Shown: positions 39,997 through 51,386, counted from the first letter of the stretch. The stretch: DNA of 64,000 nt from Adiantum capillus-veneris (GCA_014529385.2 CM043942.1:21436991-21500990); one strand, 5' to 3'. Made by a program: numbers and translations. The notes: generated by a model from the letters alone, not told the origin.

Positions 39997-42934
39997 GTCT
40001 TCTGTGAAAGGAGATTGTGATGCTGATGTTGATGCAGAATGGGCTTTTAGCGCAGAGTGCACTTACAATCCTGCTGTCCATGATGCATGCTTGTCAGTTG
40101 CTGCAGATTCACATGTGTGGTATTTCGACAGTGGTGCTACAAAGCACATTACCTCACATCGTGAATTGTTTACCTCTCTCGAGTCTGTCCCTCATGGGAA
40201 TTCAGTCACTTGTGCCAACAACGCCTCTTATCCAGTTCAGGGAGTTGGAAAGATTGTGCTCACTACTGCTAATGGCAGTTCCTTCACACTTGTTGATGCA
40301 CTTTATGTACCTGGGATCAAGAAGAATCTCTTGTCTGTATCCGCACTTGCTAGACTTGGACTTGTAGTCAAATTTGTGGATGACAGATGTACAGTTCATG
40401 ATCTCAGTTTTGGTGATGAAATTGTTGCATCTGGGCTTTTGTGCCGTGGGCTGTATAAGCTCACTTTGTATGACAAGTGTGGAAAAAATTTTGCAAATGC
40501 TGTTGCAGATTCAAGGGCTATTTCAGATGCAAAACTTTGGCATGCACGTTTTGGTCATCTGAATTTTGCCAGTTTGCTGCGTTTGCAGAAATCTGATATG
40601 GTTGCTTCTTTGCCGCCTCTTGAAGCACCTATCAAACATGTTTGTGAAGGCTGTATTCTGGGTAAAATGCAGCGTTCTAAGTTTCCAAAGGATGGTTCAG
40701 TTAGGGCCACATGCAGGTTGCAGCTTGTGCATAGTGATGTTTGTGGGCCCATGCAAACTCCGTCCTTGGGCAATTACCTGTACTTCGTGACTTTCATTGA
40801 TGATTACTCCAGGCATGCATGGGTATTTCCGCTTAAAGCGAAGTCCGAAGTTTTTATGTGCTTCAAACAATTTTTGGCTATGGCTGAAAATGTCTCAAAA
40901 TGTACTATGGGCACCCTCCGTTCCGATCGAGGGGGGGAGTATATGTCTCATGAATTTAATGCATTTCTGGCTAGTCGTGGGATAAAACACCAATGTACAG
41001 TGCCTTATACACCTCAGCAAAATGGTGTTGCTGAGAGGAAAAACAGGTCACTAACGGAAATGGCACGATGTATGGTCAAAAGTCAAGCTTTGCCGCATTC
41101 TTTTTGGCTTGAGGCCATCATGTGTGCCACTTATGTACTTAACAGGTGTCCTACGAAAGCTTTGCAGTCTATTACTCCATATGAAGCATGGGATGATAGA
41201 AAACCTTCTATTGAGCACATGCGTGTTTTTGGCTGTTTGGCATATGCTTTGGTGCCACAAGTGCAGCGCAGAAAATTGGATGATAAGGCTGTCAAATGTA
41301 TTTTTGTTGGTTATAGTGCTGAAAGCAAAGGTTACAGGTTGTATCATCCGCAAACAAAACGTATTCTGGTTTCACGGGATGTAGTGTTTGTGGAAGATTC
41401 TGTTCAACCCTTGTTGTCATGTACTAGAGACAGTAATGTAAGCTCACAGGACATTTATGACACTTTGTTGCCTCTTTTCAGTGGTGGAAATACAAATGTA
41501 AGTTCCAATGAGGCAAATGTACAGCCTATGGGGGTTTCTGAAAATGTTTTAGAACAGCCTATTACTGATGCAGATGTACATGATGTACTTGATGAGGAAA
41601 GGGCTGAAAATGAGCAGGCTAGAGGTATGCCAAAATGGCTGGTGCACACTTTGCGTGATAGTAAATTGGATGCACCTTTATCTAGTCGTACTCGTTCAGG
41701 CTCTCGCCATGCATCTTATGCATCAGATTGTTATGCTTTGGCTGTGTCTAGTTTACATGATGTTGAGGAGCCTCTGTCTTTTTATGAAGCACAGAATTCA
41801 GAAAATTGGATTGCTGCCATGAAATCAGAATATGATGCACTTATAGAGAATGACACATGGACTTTATGTGATTTGCCTCCTGGCAAAAAGGCCATTGGTA
41901 CGAAGTGGGTTTACAAGTTGAAACGCAAGCCGGATGGTGAGATCGATCGCCATAAGGCTCGACTTGTTGCAAAGGGTTATGCACAACAAAAAGGCATAGA
42001 TTATGAAGAGACTTTTGCTCCCACTTGTCGTATGACTACTGTGCGTTTTCTATGTGCATTGGTAGCTCATTTTGGTTGGGATGTACATCAATCAGACATT
42101 GTTACTGCTTTCTTGAATGGTGACATATTTGAGGAAGTTTATGTAACGCAGCCTCGCGGTTTTGTCATAAAAGGACAAGAGGACAAAGTGTGCAAATGTA
42201 AGAAGGCTTTGTATGGGTTGAAGCAATCTCCTCATACTTGGTATGAGAAAGATGACACTCATTTGGTCAAACAAGGCTTTCGTAACAGCCCAACAGAAAG
42301 CACATTGTATGTAAAGCGTGAGGGTGATTTACTTCTCATTGTGGTTCTTTCTGTTGATGATTGGCTGATCACTGAACCAAATGAGAGACATATTGCTGAA
42401 TTTAAGGCTGATTTGAATGCTACTTTCAAGATGAAAGATTTGGGGCTGTTGCATCATTACTTGGGTATACAGTTTAAGCAGTGTGATGGTGGTATTGCCT
42501 TGTGTCAGAAAAGTTACATAGAGACATTGCTATGTAAGTTTGGACTTGAGGATTGCAAACCTATTGCCACTCCCATGGAAACAGGTTTGAAGTTGAGTCT
42601 ACATGATGCTGGCGATCCTGCTGATGTCACTCTTTACCAAACTGCTGTTGGCTGCCTCATTTATGTATGCAACACGAGGCCAGATATTCAGTTTGCAGTC
42701 TCGCAGGTCAGCAGATTTATGCATAGCCCAGGGTCTAAGCATTGGCAGGCTGTCAAGAGATTTTCCGCTACCTTAGTGGCACTTTACATCTTGGCTTGTT
42801 TTATCCCAAGGGGGGATCATTGCCGCCAGACTTACATGCTTTTTCGGACTCAGATTGGGCTGGTTGTTTTGACACGCGAGTGTCCACAAGTGGTTTTTGT
42901 TTCATGCTTGGCAGTTCATGTATATCATGGTTGA
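39969..42934 (+). CDS. pol: Copia B protease, integrase and reverse transcriptase
   Basis: The continuing frame has the protease (WYFDSGATKHITSH, about 40117), then the GAG-pre-integrase zinc domain (LWHARFGHLN...CEGCILGKMQ). The integrase core has catalytic Asp in LVHSDVCGP, Asp in LRSDRGGEY and the Glu in NGVAERKNRS. Reverse transcriptase follows (WIAAMKSEYDALIENDTWTL, KWVYKLKRKPDGEIDRHKAR, VHQSDIVTAFLNGD). The polymerase catalytic box reads LSVDDWLIT where Copia elements have YVDD, so the Tyr is Ser. The frame ends in a shifted tail after HWQAVKRF: a T run at about 42764 appears one base too long, and RNase H continues in the next frame (42742-43305). Confidence 0.92.
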
Positions 42935-43305
42935 GCAAGAAGCAACCTACTGTGGCCACTTCGAGTTGTGAGGCTGAGTACAGGGCAGTCTTCACAGCTA
43001 CGGTTGAGTGTGTATGGCTCAGACGCCTTATGGCTGACTTGGGTGTTGGACAGGACACTGCCAACACTATCTACACTGACAGTCAGAGCGCATTGGCAGT
43101 TGCGAGGAACCCAGTTTTTCATGCTCGCACAAAGCACATTGAGGTGCATTACCACTATGTCAGGGAGAGGCTCTCAGCAGGAGAGATCAGCTTGGCTTAT
43201 GTGCCAACACAGGACAACCTTGCAGATCTTTTCACAAAGGCATTGTCTCGTGAGAAGCTTGAAGCTTTCCGCAAAGCTTTGGGCTTACTCCCCTTTGTGG
43301 ACTGA
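42742..43305 (+). CDS. pol: Copia B RNase H domain (shifted frame)
   Basis: After the frame break this part reads FRYLSGTLHLGLFYP, then FSDSDWAGCFDTRVSTSGFC (first catalytic Asp), SCEAEYRAVFTATVECVWLRRL (catalytic Glu), YTDSQSALAVARNPVFHARTKHIE (Asp) and ends VPTQDNLADLFTKALSREKL...LLPFVD with TGA. It removes the RNA strand during cDNA synthesis. It belongs with the reverse transcriptase before it; the true domain starts about 42766 and the upstream ATG is incidental. Confidence 0.9.
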   Translation: MAGCQEIFRYLSGTLHLGLFYPKGGSLPPDLHAFSDSDWAGCFDTRVSTSGFCFMLGSSCISWLSKKQPTVATSSCEAEYRAVFTATVECVWLRRLMADLGVGQDTANTIYTDSQSALAVARNPVFHARTKHIEVHYHYVRERLSAGEISLAYVPTQDNLADLFTKALSREKLEAFRKALGLLPFVD

Positions 43306-43369
43306 TCCTGTCCTCAGGGCATGGCACTTCCCTTTACTCATGTGCCAGCTCTCGTTCACCGCATCACTC

Positions 43370-43380
43370 CAGGGGGGATT
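43370..43380 (+). promoter_or_regulatory. Polypurine tract of Copia B
   Basis: CAGGGGGGATT directly before the 3' LTR. Confidence 0.85.
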
Positions 43381-43607
43381 TGTTACCATATACATGTGGT
43401 AGTGATGTGTGTGAACACACTAGGACCGCCGGGGCATTTTTTCCCTCTTTAGGAGGTTTTTTCCCCCGTGCATTGTATATACGCCCATCACTCTAGGGCT
43501 ATCTATCTTTCCATTGCACACTAAGTAACACACTCTCTATTGTGTGCCTTGAGCTCCCTTCGTCTTCTCCAAGCTGTGTGTGTTTCTCTGCAACCCTAAT
43601 TCCAACA
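43381..43607 (+). repeat. 3' LTR of Copia B (227 bp)
   Basis: No difference seen from the 5' LTR; followed by the target duplication ACGAC. Confidence 0.97.
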
Positions 43608-43612
43608 ACGAC

Positions 43613-45730
43613 TCCTGCGGAACGGGCATTGATTTTCGCGACATATCACCTACATTTGAAAGAGAGAGAAAAAGGATTATGAGTGAAGGTCCGACCAATA
43701 TAGAGCCAAGGATGGAAGCAGAAAAGGACTTACAATCAGAAGACGACGGCATGGAGGAGATGTTGGATGCCTTCTTCCAGACAAGCGAGGAGAACGCTAA
43801 CGAAGCAGCACCAGAAGCCGTGCGCCTATCTCCTGAAGACATGTTGAGGAAGTTGGCACGTCAACCAATTTATGAAGACGCCAAAATATCAACGCTTCGT
43901 ACTTGTCTCGCATTTTTGAATCTTCAGTCAGTGTACGGGTGGTCAGATGCAAGCGTCACTGCTTTGTTTAGGTGCGCTATTCTTCCTCTCTTCGAAAGAC
44001 AATTTATCAAGGCCACCACCGTTATCTCCCAGATGGCCATCACTTGCGCGAAGGTCAGCTTGGTCGCATCGAATGTCGTCCTATGCATGTACAAGAGTGG
44101 CGTCGCCGATGGGAGCAACATGAGGACCAACCTGTTCCAGGAATGAAACATTTGTCCATTCTCCATTCGTTGCCATACTGGGGTGATCTACTAATTAACC
44201 ATTTGTTGGATCCAATACATATATTCAAGAATGTGGGAGAGCTCCTCTAGAAGATAATCATGGGAATGAAAGACAATCGAGCTTCACGAGATGATTTGCA
44301 GTCAGTTGGAAAGATGCCAGAGCTGTGGCCTTTCACCAATGCAGCTGGCCAAACAAAACTTCCAAGAGCGTCATGGGTATTGCTAAAAAACGAAGAGCGA
44401 CAAGTTAAAAGGGTGATTTCAAAGTTTAGGACGCCAACAGGATATATGCGATGTCTCAAGACAACATTCACCCGTGACGATCAACTGTTAGGACTGAAAT
44501 CGCACGACTGGCATAAGTTCTTGCAATTCATTCTTCCAATTGCGATCAAGGGGTGTTTAACAGAGGAAGTGCGGACCTGCATATACAAGATTTCAGAGCT
44601 AGTGCGGTGGATCTCTTCCAAGGAGATATAGGAGGAATCTATTGCAATCGCAAGGGCTAACTCCATTGAGGCAGTTTGCATGATTGAGAAGTATCTACCC
44701 ACAAGCTGCCTAACTATCCAAATGCACTTGCTCGTCCATGTAGTAGATGAGGTTGCAGTGGTAGGTATAGTCCACAGCCGTTGGATGTTCTTTCTAGAGC
44801 TGTTCATGAAAACACTTAAGGGTTTTTTTCGCCAAAAAGCGTGTCCAGAGGGAAGCATGGCAGAAGGATGGCTGGTGCAAGAGTCTCTTGTATTGACGAC
44901 CGAATTTCTATCCGTTTCTGACCCAGAAATGCCTCGACTGTGGAGCGATGAGGAGGATGCAAGACTGGTGGGAGAGGAGCCGCGAGGGCAAGGGGTGCCG
45001 AAGAAAATGAACGACGCCATGCGAGAAAAGATCATGAATTTCTGTATACTAAATTCAGCGCCGATGCAAAAATGGCTTGAAAGGTACGAAGAAGAGAAAG
45101 AGAGACGCAATAGGGAGCGGCAGGATTTCAGGCAAAGCCGAACGACTAGAGGTTTACCCTTGCCAGACTATCTCGCTCCTCTACCTGAATTCCCTACAAT
45201 TGCATGGTTGGACAAGACAGTGAGAGCAGCTCGACAGATCGGAGAACCCATATCTCTAGAAGAGGAAGAGTTGGCTATTGGATGTGACTAGAAGTATCAT
45301 ACATACATGGCACTGTGGTCGCATGGAAAGCATTTCAGAACACAACAAATTGACAGTAGAAGAAACACGTTTGACAGTGGGGTAATGGTTAGTTTCATGC
45401 AAAAGAGCAGGGCTAGTGCCAGAGACACGAATGAGAGCACTAGCAACCTAGATTACTGTGGTCTGGTGTCAGATATCCTGAAAGTAAGCTTCAGGCAGTT
45501 TGAGATGTTTTTGTTGGATGTGAAGTGGTTCAAGGTGATTACTTATGGTCACAATGCAACGGTACGCAGAGATGGAAACAAACTTGTGTAAATAGATTCT
45601 ACAAAGGTTTGGATAGATGCAAGCGACACATTTGCTCTCTCCGAACATTGCGAGCAAGTGGTCTTTGTACCGGACCCTCGAGAGCGACAGAAACGTGGTT
45701 CAGGTTGCTCCAAGAAATAAACAAGTATTT
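43613..45730 (+). pseudogene. CACTA TNP2-like transposase, main part, broken
   Basis: This continues the frame cut at 38470. ARQPIYEDAKISTLRTCLAFLNLQ...GWSDASVTALF matches the TNP2 N-terminal block. A frameshift near 43990-44140 follows, and the central catalytic region of TNP2 is mostly missing. Then come LPYWGDLLINHLLDPIHIFKNVGELL (the MHIEKNV block), GMKDNRASRDDLQSVGKMPELWP, LGLKSHDWHKFLQFILPIAIKG and the DUF4218-like RWMFFLELFMKTLKGFFRQKACPEGSMAEGW. The C-terminal block (HFRTQQIDSRRNTFDSGVMV, DYCGLVSDILKV, EQVVFVPDP) ends near 45720. In-frame stops are TAG at 44248, 44629 and 45289 and TAA at 45589. TNP2 cuts the element's ends; this copy cannot be active. Confidence 0.85.
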
Positions 45731-46097
45731 GAAGGGCAAGATCTCCTGGAGGAAAGTCAGTCAGACGACGTCCATACTACTGTGACATTAGATGAGATGG
45801 ACAAAGGTATGGCAGAGGAAGTTGACAGATATACGAGGGATGACGCAGACGAACCAGAATTGACACTTGTAGATGAAGATGCAATGGATGAAGACAATCT
45901 GCCAGAACGAGTTAGTTATGTTTGCAATTAGAGATAGACGATGAAACGGTGCAAGATCTTATCGATGATGCATCACTCGTCGAGGCCTAGGCCTGTAAGT
46001 GTTTGTGTGAAGACGTTGATTTAAAATTAAGCTTAAAGTTAATTTAAACAACTGTGTTCTGACGCTTTATTTTACTTTCTTTGCGCAGGACTTTAGT

Positions 46098-47232
46098 ATG
46101 GCAGACCAGTTTTCAGATCCCGCTTCTATGAGTGCAGATGCATTCATGGGCTTCGTTACACGGATGACGCCTGCTCAGATGGCAGAGGCTTCTCGGTACT
46201 GGGTAGCCAAAGGCACGGGTACTACGCCTCCGGGCTTCACACCCGAGGGTCCGATGCCTAGGGGGGAGACACCTATGGGGGGGGGACGCGTATGGGTACG
46301 ACGCCTGATTCTCCCATCACGGCCGCTTCGACACCTAGGGGTGGGGCAGAGGCGGGTACGTCCTCATCTCCACAGCACAGGCGCACTCGCCGATCTCGGT
46401 GATCGTCAGGTGGAGGTGGTGGTTGCTGTGGAGGAGGGTCCACAGATGCTTCGACTCCTCCTCGCTCATGACCCCCGTCCTACCCAGGCACACCTCTCGA
46501 CACACCTCTTGGCACACCTCGGACACCTTGGGGGGCACACGATCCTAGTGCCTCCAAGCTCTATACTATACGGCCACATGGTTCTGTTGACATGGATAGA
46601 GTCGAGACTGAGATGAGACAGCGGATTCGCCAGCTCGCGGAGCTACAGTTTTCGACCAGCATTCTAACGTCTTGGGATCAGAAGGAAAAGGACAAAGTCA
46701 CTTACATAGTGGAGACCATCCTGAGAGAGTACCAGCCTGCTCCGGGTTCTGACGTTGTTCCAAGGAGGTGGATCAAGGGTGTTCCACGAGACACAGTGAA
46801 ACATCGACAAGATGCAGCTCGGAAGGCTTTCAGGACCGGCTCGCCGAAGCCTTCGAGCATCCCACACAAGACGTGGCTGCAGATTAGGGAGGATGAGCGG
46901 ACAGCGGCCATGCGGTTCAGACAGCAGCGTGAGGCCGCGCAGATACGACAGACGACCAGGGGGACATCTCATCTTGGCAGCGGAGGCTTCGACACCTTTC
47001 GCTATGAGTTTGTGAGTTTCTAATCCAATCTTAACTATGGCGTTTTTTAAAACGCGATGAATCATGTATTCTTATTACTCTGATTTTTGTATAAACGTAG
47101 AATCTTGTGATGCATCGAGCCCCGACACGTCAGGAGGAGTCAGATGGATATCGCAGAGGTATCTATGAAGTATTGAATGATCTTGATGCTTCAGGAGAGC
47201 CCGTAGACTGGGCGGCCTTACAGTCTCGCTGA
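46098..47232 (+). pseudogene. Second CACTA gene (TNP1/TNPA-like), with intron
   Basis: ATG at 46098 follows a likely splice acceptor (TTTGCGCAG). The frame starts MADQFSDPASMSADAFMGFV and slips in a run of nine G (about 46277-46285). The next frame has Pro/Thr/Ser-rich text, then EKDKVTYIVETILREYQPAPGSDVVPRRWIKG and HKTWLQIREDERTAAMRFRQQREAAQ, which resemble the plant transposase family found next to TNP2. After RYEF a GTGAGT donor (47012) and CGTAG acceptor (47100) frame an 89-base intron. The last exon (47101-47232) reads NLVMHRAPTRQEESDGYRRG and ends QSR with TGA. In En/Spm the small protein binds subterminal repeats; that role is by analogy. Confidence 0.65.
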
Positions 47233-47499
47233 TCGCTTGAGGTGAGACGTTAATATGTGTGAGTTGATTTAATTAAGTAAGTATATGTGAAGTAATATCA
47301 ATACTAATTTTGTGAGTTGTCCTATGTGCAGGTTTTGACGCCTAGTCATCAGTGGACCGGATTTCATATATATGCTTTGTGAGACACAGACCCGCTTCTG
47401 TGTCTCCTTTTGTATAGACATATATATATGGTTATGATTATTGTTCAGACAGTTATTGTTTTCTTGACCCTCATGGTTATTGTCATTGTCATTGTATAG

Positions 47500-47720
47500 A
47501 CATGGTTATTTCTCTTATTCTTGTATAGACATATATAGTTATGGTTCAGGTTTTGTTTATGGTTATGTTTAAATTTCTGGTTATGCTTATGGTTATTGTT
47601 AATTTTGTTTCTGGTTATGATCAAAGTGGTTATATTGGTCGGTTATGGTTTTAAGTTATGGTTATGGTTCGTTATGGTTATGCTTTTAAGTTATGGTTAT
47701 GGTTCGTTATGGTCATTGGC
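47500..47720 (+). repeat. Degenerate GGTTATG-type repeat
   Basis: GGTTATGGTTATG and TTATGGTTCGTTATGG recur irregularly. It is not a plant telomere repeat (TTTAGGG). No gene in 47233-47960. Confidence 0.7.
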
Positions 47721-47959
47721 CTTAAATCTCATGTGAGATCCTACATGGATAGCATGTAGGCATATACATGATATATTTTTTTTGAAAAGTTTATGTAAAA
47801 ACGAAGGGAACTCTGCCGAAATTTCTACGGGAGCACGTTGATTTTGGTGCTGCTCGCTTTCTTGGGCAGAGGGCAGGAAGTCTGGCTGTGGTGGCTGTGT
47901 CCATCTTTTCACTGGGCACAGGCCAGGCTACCTACCCTCTACCCAAGAAAAAAAAAATT

Positions 47960-48125
47960 CTGTTATGGTCATCGATATCTGCGTCGCTATTTACGTCGAT
48001 ATTTGCATCGCAAGTAAAGCCTTTCCACGCAGATATCGACGCAAATAGCGACAGGTTCACAGGGACGTCTATATCGACGCAGATATCGACGCTGTGCGTT
48101 GATGACAGCTTTTTTTGTTGTAGTG
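47960..48125. promoter_or_regulatory. CACTA right end with subterminal TATCGACGC repeats
   Basis: Copies in both directions: ATCGATATCTGCGTCG (47971), ACGTCGATATT (47993), GATATCGACGCA (48033), TATATCGACGCA (48070) and GATATCGACGC (48082), ending in the terminal CACTA inverted repeat. Confidence 0.75.
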
Positions 48126-48128
48126 CTA

Positions 48129-50779
48129 GCTACTGAGTTGTGGCATTGCCGGCTAGGTCATATTAGCCAAAAAGGAATGAGAACTCTGACTCGTTTTGGC
48201 TACTTACCTGTCTTGTCTTATGTTGACTTTTCTGTTTGTGAGCACTGTATCTATGGAAAACAGACTAGGTCCATGCACTTACCATTGGGACAAATGCGAG
48301 CTGAACCTCTAGATTTAGTACATAGTGATGTTTGTGGTGAGCATTGTATCTATGGCAAACAGACTAGGTCCGTGCACTTACCGTTGAGACAAAAGCGAGC
48401 TGAACCTCTAGATTTAGTACATAGTGATGTTTGTGGTCCTATGTCAACCAAATCTCTAGGCGGGGCAGCTATTTTGTGGCATTCATAGATGACTCTACTC
48501 GAAAGGTGTGGGCATATCCTTTGAAACATAAGGATCAAGTTCTTCCTGTGTTCCAAAGTTTTTTAGCACTTGTTGAGAATCAGTCTGGCAAGAAACTCAA
48601 GAGGAGGACTGACAACGGTGGAGAGTATGTCTCCAAGGAGTTTGACAATTTCTGTGCTAAAAGGGGGTTTAAAAGGCAGTTTACTGCACCATACACACCA
48701 GCTCAGAATGGAGTTGTTGAGCGCATAAATCGTACAATTTAGGAAAGAGTCACAACCATGCTTTCTAGGGCAAATCTCACACAAGGCTTTTGGACAGAAG
48801 CCGTCTTGACCGCAGTGCACATTATAAATTGTTCGCCTAGTACGCCATTGAATTATGAGATTCCAGAAGAGTTATGGTCTAAACATAAGCCCCACTATGA
48901 CCATCTACGTGTTTTGGTTGTGAAGCTTATGCTCACGTGCCTAAACAACTTCGAAAGATGGGATATCGTCTCTGGCACCCGGAATCTCGTTGAGTCATCC
49001 ATAGTTCAGATGTGATCTTCAATGAGTCGAAGATGCATAAACAACCTATCAAGGAAATAGAAATTCGAAGAGTCACTTTTGAGGATGTTGCCTTAGAGAC
49101 AGTGAAATCAACTCAGTGGCCTAGTGATGTACCTCCACTAGCAATGCTCCAGAGGGAGCAGATAGCAATGGTCAAGGAGTGAAACGATCTACTAGAGTCT
49201 CTCGTCCACCTGCGCGTTTCGAGCCCGGTCTTGATTACATCATGTTAACCGATTGCGATAAGCCAAGCTGCTACCAAGAAGCCATGATGACGGATGATGT
49301 GGTGAAGTGGGAGTAGGCTATGGAATCTCAATATAACTCGATTCTGGCTAATGACACTTGGGACTTGGTAGAACTGCCAAATGATGCAAAAGCTTTACCT
49401 TGCAAATGGGTTTACAAAAATAAATTTACCTCAGGTGGTCCAAATCCAAAGTACAAGGCTAGACTTGTAGCCAAAGGGTTCAAACAGCAAACGGGAGTCG
49501 ATTTCGATGGAATCTTCCCGCCTGTGGTCAAGATGACAACGCTTAGAACCGTACTTGTTCTTGTAGCAATTGAGGACATGGAACTTGTCCAAATGGATGT
49601 GAAGACGGTATTTCCTCACGGGGATCTCGATGAGGATGTTTACATGCAGCATCCTGAAGGGTTTGTTCAGGAGAACGCATCTCGTGAGGAGCTAGTATGT
49701 AAGCTCAAAAAGGAACTTGACGGATTAAAGCAGGGTTCAAGGCAGTGGTATCATAAATTTGATGCATGTATGAGGTCTCAAGATATAAAAGGAGCGAAGA
49801 GGATCGATGCTTGTACACAAGAAAGCTAGATGATGGCTCGATGATCATTCTAGTTTTGTATGTTGATGACATGCTTATAGCTGGGAAATCCATCGCGGAA
49901 ATTGCCAACTTGAAGAAATCACTTAGCAATAATTTTGCAGTGAAAAATTTGGGGGATGCTACACTTTCTTGGCATGCGAATCAAAAGAGATTGCAAACAT
50001 CGTATTCTTGAGTTATCTCAGGAGACATACATTGAGAAAGTTTTGCAGCGTTTCAATATGCAGGGGGGGCAAGGAAGATGCACCCAAATCTGGTGCTGAG
50101 CGAGCTGAAATAGCTAAGGTACCATATTCTTCGGCAGTGGGCAGTCTCATGTATGCTATGGTGGCCACAAGACCAGACATTGCTTTTGCAGTGGGAGTGG
50201 TCACTGGTGAGTTGATATATGGAAAATCCTGGCAGCAAGCATTGGGAAGCAGTGAAGCACATTCTTAGGTACCTCAAAGGTACGGTCGGCAGGTGTTTAC
50301 GCTTCGGGAACACTGATGCATCCATCATGGGTTATGCAGATGCAGACTATGCGGGTTGTGTCGACAATAGAAGATCGGCATCTGGCTATGTCCTCATATT
50401 TGCTGGAGCAGCAATATCTTGGAGGTCATGTCTTCAAGATTGTACGTAGTCTTCCACTATGGAAGCAGAGTACGTTGCATTGTCGGATGCAAGTAAAGAG
50501 GCTGTATGGTTATCTCGCTTGGTCAAAAATCTTGGCATTGATGAGACTCCATTGATATATTGTGATAGTCACAGTGCTCTTGCATTGGCAAGGAATCCCG
50601 TGTTTCACTCCAAATCGAAACACATTGAAGTCAGGTATCATCTCGTGAGAGATTTCTTGGCCAAAAAGCTCATTGATTTGGTCAAGGTACACACTCACGA
50701 CAACCCAGCAGATGCTTTGACGAAAGGCTTAGCTTTGGAGCGGTTTACACATTGTAGTGAGTTGATGGGTATAGGTTGA
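48129..50779 (+). pseudogene. pol: Copia A integrase, reverse transcriptase and RNase H
   Basis: Resumes with ATELWHCRLGHISQKGMRTL (zinc-binding pre-integrase) and CIYGKQTR. A 99-base in-frame tandem duplication (48238 and 48337) doubles the segment that ends LVHSDVCG, the first catalytic Asp. Then FVAFIDDSTRKVWAYPLKHK, RRTDNGGEYVSKEF and NGVVERINRTI (D, D, E). Reverse transcriptase: SILANDTWDLVELP, KWVYKNKF, QMDVKTVFPHGDLDE and LYVDDMLIAGKS with the catalytic YVDD kept. RNase H: YADADYAGCVDNRRSASGYV, MEAEYVALSDASKEAVWL, YCDSHSALALARNPVFH. In-frame stops: TAG at 48740, 49314 and 50447, TGA at 48991, plus frameshifts near 48470, 48920, 49800, 49980 and 50230. Dead copy. Confidence 0.88.
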
Positions 50780-50848
50780 AGCCACTAGATTGCTTCATGG
50801 TTGTACATAGCAAGTCACTTGGGCTGCGTTGGCCTTCAAGTGGGAGTT

Positions 50849-50924
50849 TGTTGGGATTCAGGCCAACTGGCCGGACATCCCACTTACTACTAACCCATCT
50901 ACTAACTTAACCAAATATACACTT
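50849..50924 (+). repeat. Right terminal repeat of Copia A (shared part)
   Basis: 76 bases identical to 31118-31193, preceded by CAAGTGGGAGTT. The text after 50924 (ATTCTTTAATACAATAG) is not that after 31193. Confidence 0.8.
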
Positions 50925-50988
50925 ATTCTTTAATACAATAGAATAAGGAGCTCCAAACAGGATAACGTTGTTGTGCGCTCCACCCAAA

Positions 50989-50994
<6 letters not shown>

Positions 50995-51068
<74 letters not shown>
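50995..51068. repeat. (CT)n microsatellite, 74 bp
   Basis: Perfect CT repeat. Poly-C of 21 bases follows at 51366-51386. No gene is seen in 50925-52876 apart from the candidate SINE below. Confidence 0.95.
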
Positions 51069-51072
<4 letters not shown>

Positions 51073-51386
51073 TGTCGCACTTGCACTCGCACACGCTTCC
51101 CTTGGCACCTTCAATGTGACACCGTCTCGATTGCAAAACATCATCGCATAGGGCTTTCAATTGCGTTCCTCCTAGCACAAATTGATGGAGTAGAGGCTAA
51201 CCTTTTATGAGTGCCACACCCATTTGCAGGGAAAGTATGAGTGACTATTTTCAATTTGGACAATTATTTTGGTTGGGCTAGCCATTTATGAGCACCCATT
51301 TGTTGGGAAAGTATGAGTGATAATTATTTTCGCCTCCATGCAAACCACATGAGAGAGTAACACGACCCCCCCCCCCCCCCCCCCCC

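Larger units (their letters stand above)
38471..43607 (+). mobile_element. Young Copia element B inside the CACTA transposase
   Basis: The 227-bp LTRs (38471-38697, 43381-43607) appear identical at every base and begin TGTTACCATA and end CCAACA. The target duplication ACGAC flanks it (38466-38470, 43608-43612). The primer site TGGTATCAGAGC and the polypurine tract AGGGGGGATT are in place. The internal part encodes gag, protease, integrase, reverse transcriptase and RNase H in the Copia order. Identical LTRs mean a recent insertion, yet the coding region has two frame breaks. It may have been copied in trans by a relative, or the breaks may be sequencing errors. Confidence 0.97.
33407..48125 (+). 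mobile_element. CACTA (En/Spm-type) DNA transposon inserted in Copia A
   Basis: The left end reads CACTACAACATACATGAAG. The right end reads TTTTTTTGTTGTAGTG, whose complement begins CACTACAACAAAAAAAGC. The 10-base inverted ends CACTACAACA are flanked by the 3-base target duplication CTA (33404-33406 and 48126-48128), as expected for the superfamily. Subterminal copies of TATCGACGC lie at both ends. Inside are microsatellites, a 173-bp tandem array, a TNP2-like transposase with stops and a central deletion, a second TNP1/TNPA-like gene with an intron, and Copia B. Length is 14.7 kb, or 9.6 kb without Copia B. Copia A sequence resumes right after the second CTA. Confidence 0.95.
31118..50924 (+). 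mobile_element. Degenerate Copia element A, split by the CACTA transposon
   Basis: A 76-bp identical direct repeat (31118-31193 and 50849-50924, starting TGTTGGGATTCAGGCC) bounds Copia coding sequence in the right order: gag and zinc knuckle, protease, integrase, reverse transcriptase and RNase H. A polypurine tract (AAGTGGGAGTT) abuts the right repeat. The coding part is interrupted at 33404-33406/48126-48128 by the CACTA element. Without the insert the element would be about 5.1 kb. After 76 bases the two ends diverge completely, and I find no initiator-Met primer site after the left repeat, so one LTR may be truncated. Many stops, most of them TAG, mark it as old. Confidence 0.8.

Noticed and set aside
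47500-47720. Interstitial telomere repeat
   Set aside because: The unit is GGTTATG-like and irregular, not TTTAGGG or its variants.
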